64,000 bases of DNA, taken from NCBI GenBank assembly GCA_964036275.1, contig OZ038433.1, positions 16,560,257 to 16,624,256 on the forward strand, given 5' to 3'. The translations under genes were made by a program, and so were the position numbers. The DNA is from Litoditis marina. Lineage: Eukaryota; Nematoda; Chromadorea; Rhabditida; Rhabditidae. Below, in pieces: positions 49,501-61,500 of the stretch; position 1 is the stretch's first letter; each line of letters starts with the position of its first letter. The notes under the pieces are model-generated. The model did no database searches and was not told the DNA's origin. It saw only the letters and a program-made list of their open reading frames with translations.

Positions 49501-52500
49501 AAAATAAACTACAGACTACAAGTATTCTGCGAATTACACGTTTGCTGTCAGGGCAATCAAAGTTATGCCCGATGGCTAGTAATTTGTTCCTTTCGTTATT
49601 GGCTTGTTTACGTGTAAGAATTTAACAAATTGACTGTCACTTTTCGCAAATAAACTGTCACTTTTCACAATTTTCGCATTCAATACCGTACCTTCGACCA
49701 TGACATTGAATGTTCTGTCTATGTCCTGATGAGTTGGGAAGCGACAGTCGTATTTGCCATTTTTATCCGACGTCACGTTGAAAACCTGAGAACAACGATA
49801 AGTATTTCGTAAAATGCTCAGAAGAATTGAAGAATATCAACAAGAAAATTAGTTCTCAAAAGAAGAATTTTAACGGAAATATGAAAAGTACAACAGTAAG
49901 AAGAATGATCCGAACACAAAAGAGCCTCTCATATCATGATTTTGCATAGAAAATAGGCTAATAACCCCAGATTTTCGGAAAATAAGTTCGTAATTTTCAC
50001 CCATCTGTCAATATTTCCCTATTATTTTGGTTCTATCCTGTGCACCCACCAATGTCTTCCCGTACGACTCGAACCGGAATCCGTCCGAGGTATCCTCATC
50101 GATCTCATGGCCATTGTGGTACCACGAAGGCTTCGGGGCAGGACTGGAACAAACAAACAATAAAAAAACAACAACACTTCCACAGCAAATCAACTTCACT
50201 TTCCAGACCAAATTTTCTGATTCTACTCCCAATATGTTTCACGTAGCACATCAATCTCTTTAGGGCAATAAACGAATTTTTGAATTTCCACAATCTGCCA
50301 CAAATCAACCCATACCTCATACATATCCTATCCCTCTCTAAATTCTAAATCTCTCCGGCTGCCCATTTGAATTCGTAGCTGTCAGCTACCACTGAGCCTC
50401 TCTCTCATTTCCCATCTGGTACATGATTTACGAGTCACCAACCACCCACGTTGCAAGTTTACTCGGCGGCAACAATAATAAACTAATAAAGATGCTACAA
50501 AACCAAATGGCTAGCTTTTTCTGGCTGTACACACCAGTAAGGTTTCGGTATTCTACGGAAACGGAACAGTTTCTCTAAAACTGAATACGTGAAAAACTGA
50601 ATACCACATGACTATAGATGACAAAACTTCTTCCAAAGAAACTCCATATATCAGTATTGACACTACCTAGCACTCATTGCCTATTCATCCATCTGCATAA
50701 TGCAACTTCAGGCCAATTCCACAACTAACCCGGTTTTTAGGTAACCTAACCTTTTTTTGATAAACTTTTTTTCAGGTTACCATAGTAGGTAACCTGGAAG
50801 TAACCTAAAAAGAAAATCCGGTCACCGTTCAAATTAACGGTAAAAACTATAATTTGCGTTAGAAAAACAGGAAACCGGTTTTTCATTTCAGGTTACTAAC
50901 CGGTTACCTACTGAAGTAACCTGAAAAATAGGTTACCAAAAAGGGTTAGGTTACCTAAAAACCCGGTTAGATATGGAATTCACCGCAACTTCATGAATAG
51001 TTTCTCCCAGAAAACCCTTAATTGCGAAATAAACCGAAGAGCATTGAACTCATCATCAGCAATGTAATCGAATTCGAAACTTTTCTAGCAGACACCGAAC
51101 TCTCTTGAGCAACGGTTAATATTTATCAAACCGCTGTTTGTATCAATCTGTATCTGTCTCGCTATACGGTCAAGTGAGCTTCAGTAAGTTCCCGATTAGG
51201 CCAAATCCGCATTGCCAACCCTCATTTCACAGTCTGTGAAATGCATGCGCGCCACAGATAAAAACGACTAACAAACGAGGCAATTCGGTTTCGAATTCCA
51301 GCAATGAGCATTGATTCGGCGGCAAAAAACAACTACTGCTGCAATCAGGGGATTGAACCAGAGAGACTGAGAGAGAGAGAGAGATAGAGAGAAAAGAAAA
51401 GACAGATTCAAGTTCCACAAATTGAACTTTCAACTTTTACACTTTCATCCCAACGTTGGTACCTCTCTAGAACTTGCGGTATATTCTATTTTCTGGGTGT
51501 TTTTCAAGTCCAAGCATACAACAGACGTTCCCATTAATTAACATGATCCACCTTTCTCTCGAAATGTTTCAAAGAGAGTCATTCAAACACCCTTTTCCCG
51601 TATTTTTCCGGCTATTTGCCCATGGTTGCCATGGCAAATGTCCCGAGTATTTGGGGGTCCAACTCCGTGAGTCAGCCCTCTTTCTCTCTCCACCTGAGCG
51701 TTAATAATAGTCTAATGACCATTTCGCGAGGCCACAACACCTATTTATCTGTCAACAAGAGACGCGGATCAATAGCCAGAACCCCAGAACAACAAGCCAA
51801 AACAGAGCTAATTTGTGGCAGCCAAATTCAATTTCAGCCCATATTCTTCCGAAACTGAGTAGACGAAAATAGTAGGACGACTGCAAAAGATACTCAAACT
51901 CCCACTAAATACGACTAATTACTAATTAGCTCCGCTGGTAAATGCGAAAACAAGCTGTTTTTCGGCCAAACCTGGGAAATGCCTATTTACCACTCGCTTT
52001 TTTTAAACTCAAACCTTCTACTACTCTTTGATTTAATTATAGAATTTGGAAAAAAATATATATATCAATTTGCTCCTACTTTCACAATTCCAATTCGGTA
52101 TAATGACTGCTAATAATATCCTCCCTCCAATCACATCATAATGGGGGCTTCCATATAAAGTTTCACGTTCCCACGCCGCGCACAATTTCACCCGCAGGGC
52201 ATTTGCGAACCATCGGTTTTGATGAACCTCTTAACTTGAGTACGTCAAATGAGTTAATATCTGTCCGAATAGGAAAAATGTGTGTAAAAACATGCAATTT
52301 AGGAGCTCGGTAAACAAATATTCAGAAAAGTATAGTCATTTTCATTCCTACGTGTCCTACAATCCAAATTTATAACGTTCACTCGTAAATTGTCACCCGG
52401 GAACACTTATTCTCATGGATAAACTGCCATTCGAACGCAATGTGGTCATATTTTCATCCCGTGCCCCCAGGGCATTCTAATCCGTTGTCCATTGGTCAAA

Positions 52501-55500
52501 CGGGCATGCAAATGACATGTCTCTTCTATTGCGTCTCTCTTTCTCTATTTCTCTCTCTCATTCGAAATTCGAGAGGCTAAGAATAGATACAAAATCACAA
52601 ACTGTCTCCATTCATTATTCAGCAACCTAGCCTGTAAACTTTCAAAATGTCTACTCACATAATGGTAATCGACTTATTTTCAAATAATTAACATAAACTT
52701 CTTATTCCTTTTGGAAGAGCAATCAAACCCTACCGATATGGTTAAGATTAAGGTTAAGCAAATCCAGTTCGACTCTAAAACTAAAGAATAAAGCTTTCCC
52801 AAAACCTCTAACTTCGCAACCCCGTTACCAAACTCTCCCCTACTTATCTCGCTATTTGAGGCCGAGAACAGAATTATAGAGACTATCGACTGTTGCCATG
52901 GCAAAAAATACAAACCATCTCGGATAAACAACTCGCGAGATTTGCCAGATGGCCTTCTACTCAAACGGTAATACAACGGAAACTATATACACACAAACTC
53001 CGTCATCTAGAGAAAACTCAGTCAACCCAAAACATCATCTACAATGATAAGGTCATTCCGATGAAAAGAGTGAGTACAATAGCCAAAAGTGAACCAGGGC
53101 CAATTAAACTCAGTCAAACTGCCCTCGAGAAGTTGTCTAGGCAAATTATATTGAAAACCTGATAAACTTGATGACAAAATAGAGATGTAACCATGTCCAC
53201 TTGCCGTTCCCTTCAAAAGTGCAATTACCCCCTACTGTAATCCGACACCATCTCATTTCCTCTCCCTCCCTCCATCTCTTTAAGTTCCAAACACTGAATC
53301 AACATTTGGGTGACAAAAATTCTGTTTTACTCACCAAAACTGAAATTTTAGGTGATCAAAAGCTTATTTTCACGTTTTACGTGACCAAAACAGTAGGCAG
53401 CTCCTATACGTGCAGTAACCGGGACAATTCGAAGTCGCTTAAATTTCCATCAATTTGGCCAAACATGAGCCCGTTTTCTGCTCATTTCTGACTATTCGGA
53501 GACAACTCTGCCAAAGTATGTTTCTCTATCCCCCCAGTTGGTGCCAGACTCATTGCGTGTCACATCCCCCTCTTCTTTTCGTGTCCCATCGACTTGTTCT
53601 GATGACTTTTCAATGTCCCAGAGGGAAAGATGAGCCAGAAAAGTCGAGTCGGCATCATGCCCCCAATACAATGCCATTCCCCCATTTAATCGCCAATTAA
53701 ACCTATCTGCCAAATGAGATGGACACCAACTGGCAACAAGACTTCCAGTAACAAGAAAATGACGTCATATGAGAGAAACACGTCAGAAAACCCGGAAAAC
53801 CTTACCGTCACAAACTATAAGAGAATCGAGTGATTTATGACGAGTTTCCGGTCAATTTCAGAGATTTTCGCAGAATTACATATACAAAAAAGTTATGCAT
53901 ACTAGATATACTTTCCATAAATTACTTCCAAATCATCCCAGCCAGGTTGACTAATAGCTGTAGATATCCCCCCCCCCCCAGACTCCATATATGGTTCAAA
54001 TGCTAGCGGAGATTGAGTTACAAGAGAGCAGAGCAAATCCCGCAATCCCATTTGAACGCCTGTTTTCAATGCCCAATTACGAGTCGAGCAGAAAGAAAAA
54101 TGTATAATTTTTTCTTAAACAAAAATCTAATATTTATATTTAATTCTAACCATCGAAAAATGTGCCAATGTCCCTCCTGTTTTCCAATAAAGCAGTCCAT
54201 TTTTTCCTATGCTATTTTCCCATTTCATGAATCATAGCATCACCCCCTCCACCTCACTACCTCGAAAAATCTAGGGCCAATGACTAATCAAAACCAAACA
54301 AATGTCTCGGTCTTGGTAAAACCAACTATACTCTCTATGATAAATACACCTCAACCACCCAATAACCCTAGCAAACTCATCGTGCAGCCAAAAAACTACA
54401 ATTTTTTTCACATAAGTCCAAAAAATCGTTCACAGCTAGGAAATATAAACTGAGTGTTAGCCCATCGAATAATCAAACAAGAAAAATAATCAATAAATCA
54501 ATAGAACTCACAATCCGGAGAAGAAGCAGTGGAGTTTGTGTTGGTTTCCTCGCAACGCCACGGGAGAACTCTGGTTCACGTATTGTTCCGTTGGGGGCAG
54601 AGATTGCACTGAGAAAAAACAAGGTTAGGATCAGAATCAGAATTTCACAAAAATACCCAACTGTCGTCTTTAAAGGTATACCTCCCTTTCGTTCTCAACG
54701 ACATTTCTGCTGATAAAATCACTATATTTATATTCTTCATTTCTACACACAAGCCTCCATGTCCGGAAGTTACATTTCAGATACATCTCCCATTCTCATT
54801 CCACTCTCTTCCAAAAACGCGATTCAGAACCGAGATTTGTTGTTCTTTCGAGTCCATTCATATTCTCAAGACCCCCGCTAATAGCCTGACATTATGTGTA
54901 ACGAACAGCGTGTTACAGCAGTCATTATTTCGCAAAACTCTCGTGCAAAACCGAGACACTCAACTCCAACAAATGGCTTCAAGTTTCGAAAAACGACAAT
55001 CTTTTTGAAGTCAGACTAAGCTAAAAGATATACGTTATCGCCAATGTAGCTGTGATCTCCGTGTTTTTTTCTCTCTCCAAAAATGGTAGGCCGAAAGTCA
55101 AACAACTATTTAGTCAAGACTGTCATAGTTTTTGCAGAACCGAGTTTCAGACTACAAATATCGTTCAATTTTGTAGTCTACGTCTAGGTAGACTACAAAT
55201 TTGAGCAGCCTATTCTAGACTACAAAAAACTCTAGGTGCCCTCTCCCTCACCATAGAAACGCCCTAAACGCCCGAGAAGAAACAAATTAGACTCTCAAAC
55301 CAGTAGGAACCCGTTTTCCTAATTCAAATACAGGGAAATTCATGATTTTTTTGCCTCAAACAACGGCAATTCTTCATAACATTACCGAAAATAGATCGTT
55401 TTCTGAATTTCGGACTATTTGAACAACTTTACTGAAGGAACAACTCATTCTGTTCGCTTGACCGCTAGTTAGCTCCAATTTCCCCCGTTTTTTTTCGCCA

Positions 55501-58500
55501 GTTCTTAGTGACGCGCTGAAACTGCTGACCTTGTTACTATTTGTTCACTCTCTAAAAACGCCTAGAACGACCATGAAAGGCAAACAACTGGCGTGCCCGC
55601 AAAGGAGAACCAAATAATGTTTTCGCAACATACTCCGCTATGCATTCTCCGCACATAAACATATCGTTCCGTTTACCTACGGCAAAACGCGTCTGTTTGC
55701 CCAAAAAGCATCAAGTTTCTCTACTCACACGCACATTTCATGGAATACACGGATTTACACCGAAAATCACTCAATTTTTTCCGATTCTCCCAGAAAAACA
55801 CTTGTTTTTGTTACAGATTTTTCGGGCATATCATGAAAGCTTGCCTCTTTTCCCCGCCGAAACCTCCAATACGATGTTAATTCATATTGTCATTGATTCG
55901 ATTGAAAATGCCCGAAATGGGCAGATTGGGAGAAGCGAGCTGGCGCCGCTTGTTTATGGATACACATGGCTGGCGGCAATGAATGATTCAGGCGGAAATG
56001 CGGCTGACCCCAGCCAATAACGGGGGCAGGAAAGGACACTCTAAAAGCCATTTCGACCCCCCCTCTATCTGTCTACCTCTCTCTATAATCCTGAGAGAGA
56101 GAGGAAAAGAGGAAGGGAGAGAGAAAAAAGAGAGACAGGGAGATAGGAAACTTTTGAACTTGGAAAGGTTCAATTTTCTAAATTAGTCAAAATCCCTCTT
56201 AAATCAGAGTTGCCACTCGGATTTCCATCAGAAACGAACAACACATGGTGTAATATGGTTATGGTCAGCCGCAAGAGCAGAAAAACGCCGAAAATGTCTC
56301 TATGCGTCTAGGTCCTGCAGACAGAAAACAGTGCTTGTTTGGCATCAATCCTCTCTCTCTCTCTCTCCCCTTCTAAACTGGCAACAGTGAGAGACAAACA
56401 GCTGTGCGCACATTGCTTGCTTTGGCCCATCATTTCGGGACTAATTCAGGAAATACGATCCCCCTCAGCAGGGAAATGGTCGATTTAGAAGATGGTGATC
56501 GGGAAATAAAAAGGTAAAAGGAAGCATGGTTTGAAATAGAACGAAAATTATCTATTCTCCGGATAAAACTAAAGGTATCTTATTCATACAAAAAAAGTAT
56601 ACTTATTGACATTCACAAAAAGTTGTTGAGAACTTGTGTAATGATATAATTTACAACTAAAAAAACTATCAACTTTCAACTTTCACCTATTATGCTAACT
56701 TGCGGCAACTTTTCCACATCATGTTGCTTTGATAACCATCAAAACTCCTTGAAAAAAAAACGGAATTAATTCTCAAACCAGCAAAAGTGTGTAGATTGCG
56801 TTGGGATGATTGACATATATCTGCCCCCCCCCCCCCCCCCTTCAATGAAGCCCCCCATTGTCACATCTGTCCCATCTACTCTCAAAAAGCCGGGCCGCCT
56901 GACACCTTCCTTCTATTATCTTCAGTCTTTCATCTATTGCCCAATCATGGTCTAGAAATTTCAGTTTTCAGTCTACACAAAAAAAGCTCGAACTCAAGAA
57001 AAGGGTCCTTTCAAACAGAGCATCTCGCTATTTCGCTTATTAAAATCCCACCGTTTTGGGGTAGAAACTTGCTTTTAAGGCTTACCAAATTACGAATAGA
57101 GCATTTGCAACCAAAATCATTTCTCAATAATTTGTGAGCAAAATGGCTCGAATTGAATTCAAAATTGCTCCCCCGCTATCAAAACACACAGTGGGAGAGA
57201 TAGAGACAATGTGTGCCTTGTAATAGATATTTGGTCGGATGCGAAAAGCAAACCAAGGGACAGGAAATCTGACAAAAAAGATACACAAAGCCGCGCCTTG
57301 CACTTGATTAGACAACATGACACGAACACCGTTTACGATAACAACTTCATAACAACCCAATGAAAATCAATTTTTTGGATAGTAAATTAAAACGTGGGAA
57401 AACGTGTTACAGCCACGTATTCTATAAACTCTCTTCTGAGCTTATTACAAATTTCGCGTAAAAACACTTCCATCAGCCTTTTTCTCACGCCCAATTCGTT
57501 TTGGCGCGCGAAACACAGCACGAGATCAATTTGCCATTGCAGCATATTGGCGAATAATCGATAACCGCTAGAACAAGTTTCCGGTTCTTTTGGTGCGGGT
57601 CTCGACCCCCGAAACACCCCAGAGAGACAATTACCATTTCGGTTGGCATTGGCACCTGGCACAGAAAGAGAGTAAATTGCTCCACCAAGAATGGACTCAG
57701 AGTGGGGGGGGGGGGGGGATAATAAGGGTGGCACCGGCGGTACATCTATCTATACTAATACTCGTTGCAGAAAAGGTCAAAAATACTAACATTTCACACT
57801 TTGTTAATCTAGTTGCAACTTGCAGAAGAGAGGGAAGAAAAGATGACGAGACAAAAGAGAGAATTAATAACCCAAAAGCATTTTCAACTTGATCGTCTTG
57901 GGGTGTAAATAAGCTTAACTTTCTCAATTCTCACACACCACTCTCCACAAAATAACCCACAAAATCAATATTCAAACGAAAAAGAACAATAAAAAGTTGT
58001 AAAACTCACAGCTACGCCGCTTGTTCTTCATAATTTCCAACTTGAACTGCGGTCCAAACTTGTACTCCTTGAGCTCAGTGTTCTCTGCCGTACACGTGTA
58101 GAGGCGATCCGGCTTGAAATCAGCTTCTTTGACAAAATGGAAGAAAATGGTACCCTGAACCAAGAGAAAACAATTAGAAACAGTTATACTCACCACGAGC
58201 AGAAAAACAGCCAGCAACGTGCTGACCATCACAAATGACGTCATAGTTGGCAAAGTGCCAGAGCTGGTCTCCGATTAAATTAGCTGCTTATATGAATAGG
58301 GGAGGGAGATAATGATGTTAATGGTCCCCGGGAGTAGCCGACTAGTAGTAGTAGCAGTTGTGGTCAGCAGCAGCCAATTGTCAACGAATACGAGTTGTTC
58401 TTCTGAGATTCTGCCGCAACACAACTGGGCATTGATTCCTATTCTCTCCTCTCTCTCTGCCAAACAACCAACAAGAGAGCGAGAGACACCGGGCGGCCAG

Positions 58501-61500
58501 AGTAGACTAGGCCGACTCAGGCCACGCCCACTTTCTATTTTCACCCTCCGGCCAACAGTGGGCATCATGCAAAGGAGGCCAGGTTATGATGCCATCAACC
58601 GAGAAGCGTTCGTTAGAATCTTAGGGGCGATTTGACTGAGGGATCGTTCACTTCTTCTTTAAAACGACACCTTCAACCTATGGTGAACTAAGATGTACTA
58701 CTTGTGTCGCCATCCCATGAATAACCTTATAACCGTAGCAAAGTCAGAGTGGTGGTCAGTTCCATCTCTCTGACCCGTGAGCATGTTCAAAGGGATCGCA
58801 CCACAAAAAGCGTCCGTAACAACCTACTAAGATATACCGTGTGTCCCCCACCATGGTTTTAGTAACGGTAACAGTGTGTGACAGAAGTTTGCTTTTCCCA
58901 CTTTCTCTATTAACTCTCCAGCTTATTAATGAGTTCGAGTAACCATACAAACTAATCCCAAGTTGTTCGCGACATGTCGCCTCTATAAAATATATACAAG
59001 TGATCAAGGTGTACTGCTACTTCCCGAAACTGCTAAAGTACAACAACCCGAAAACGTTCCAAAAACGACCCAGAACAGTGATTTTTGCGAATCACGTTCT
59101 ATATTGCAGGAATAATACACTATAATCGCAGTGAGGACAGAGTGATTAGCACCTACTACTAGCAGAGTGCAAGTGCTAATCCCCCCGACAGTAGCTGTCT
59201 GTTTTCGAAACAGGTCCATCAATCATTCGACCATGCGAGAGATGCCCAAAAGATGACAGGGCTCTCTGTACTAGTGTTCCATGAATACATTCCAACAAGT
59301 GAAGCGTCCATTCCAAAGAAAACGTACTACTTCAAACTTTCAAAACCCAATCCCATAGTTAAATTAAATTAGACCACCACACTACCAAGTTTCGTAAACC
59401 ATTCTCCATTTTGTGCTGTGCAATTCAGATCAAAACTTGCCCGATTCGAGTCTTTGATGAAGCGAATGTTTGACAGAGAAAATACAAAATTGCTATTACC
59501 GAATCGTTTCTAGCATTTGGGGGTTCCCTCTGAAATACCAGAACGTGCTCCCAGGTGTCGATCCTCAATTATTCTGCCGAATATCCATTGACCCTAGTTT
59601 TCTCTGCTACTACCTCTATGCCCAACACCAGTAAGGACCGACTATCCGACGGCAACAAATCCGTTTTTGAACAAAGAACAAGCATATTCGAATCTCTCCA
59701 GTGAATATGTCCAAATTTTCCCACTTTTCGCAGAGCACTAGTCACTTGAGTTAATTTTCCGGGCCATTTTGATGTCTATTTCCCAGAGTTCCATAGAAGA
59801 GTACTAGGGTTGTTAGATTCGAACTTGAAACTCAACTCGAGAAAACTTGGGAATTTTCGAGTCGAGTCGAGTCAAACTCGATTAACAACCCAGAGTACTC
59901 TATCCGCTCACGTCTCCCATGAAAGGGAACCTCCTTTCGATTGGAAACAATTCAGGGGCGAAGAAAAGAACGTCGGTCGCCCTCATAACAAAGAAGATTG
60001 CAGGCAATTAAGGAAAGGAGCGCAGGCTGGAGAAAACAAGAGGGAAAACAGGGGAAAACATCCGGGTGGAACCAAGGGGAGATGGGATTCCTGACAGCTG
60101 GGTGCGTCTACTGCTACTGACCATTCAAACTGCCAACATATCTGAGAGTATTCAAATTACATTAAAAACTTATCATACTCACAACCGCCATTTCACAACC
60201 TTGTTAAAAGGTGGTTCTACTGTCTACAACTGATTGCTAGGAGTAAAACACTTCGAAGGGCTTCGGCACCAAAAAGGTGTTCCACAAGGTAAAGCCGCTA
60301 CTTCTGATTTGAACCGTGCAAATCACCACATCACGCAGCAGAAGATCCAAAACCTTCGTTAAATTCATTTAAAGAGACATCAATCCCACGTAAATAATTT
60401 CCCAACAAATCCAAAAGTCCACTCCAGAAGCCCAATCCTTCTTCACCTTATCATCATCAATGTAAGGTACCTTATAACACCTTTTAACTATTGAACATGC
60501 ATTTACAAAACAAAATAAACATATGACCCGCCTGCTCGTTGCTCGAAATGTGACTTCCGTTGATGGTGTCGAATTGGCCCTGTTCCACTCCCTTCAGAAT
60601 CCAGAATACTCTGAAGAAATGTTCAGAAGTAGAAGACTTTTCAAGCTAAGAGAATTTTCGTTTCCTTCACAAAAAACTGTCGGATCTCGAGGCGCTATGG
60701 TAAGTATTTAGTGGAAACTATAAAGGACAGAAAGGTGGCCCATTTTAAAGGAAGGGTAGGCTATTCCTGATATATTAATCATGAAAACAGTTTCTTTAAT
60801 TGGAAGATAGTCGAAGGTCACTGGTGTAATTGAGCAAGAATGTATGCAACTGGACAAAAACCAGCACACAACGGTAAGGAGTGCCTATTTGACGGGAGGC
60901 AGGCCGTGTTTTGTTTAAATGTGTGAAAGTACATGATTTCGTATCAAAAATGGTCAAATTTTCATGATTTTCATGAATAGGAGATCATTTTTCAAGTTTT
61001 TATGACAATTTTAACAATTTTACTGGAATATGTTGCCAACGAACCTGTGGCATTGGGATTGCTGCCAGTAGGTATGTAATAATTTTTCAAATTTCTAGTA
61101 TTAAAATACATGAAAACTCGTGAAAAGGAGCTCTTTTTAAACTTTTAGACTCAATATTTCAAAAGAGTAACATTTAACTGTCATGTGGTAACATCATGTA
61201 GTAACATGTAACTGTCATGTGGTAACATCATGTAGTAACATGTAACTGTCATGTAGTAACATCATGTAGTAACATGTAACTGTCATGTAGTAACATCATG
61301 TAGTAACATGTAACTGTCATGTAGTAACATCATGTAGTAACATGTAACTGTCATGTAGTAACATCATGTAGTAACATGTAACTGTCATGTAGTAACATCA
61401 TGTAGTAACATGTAACTGTCATGTAGTAACATCATGTAGTAACATGTAACTGTCATGTAGTAACATCATGTAGTAACATGTAACTGTCATGCAGTAACAT

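Noticed and set aside
55640..56020. 126-codon plus frame in a sax-7 intron
   Set aside because: Length is possible by chance in this composition; no domain, signal peptide or splice support.
58312..58635. 107-codon plus frame upstream of the short sax-7 start
   Set aside because: No family resemblance or splice signals; it lies in the presumed promoter region.
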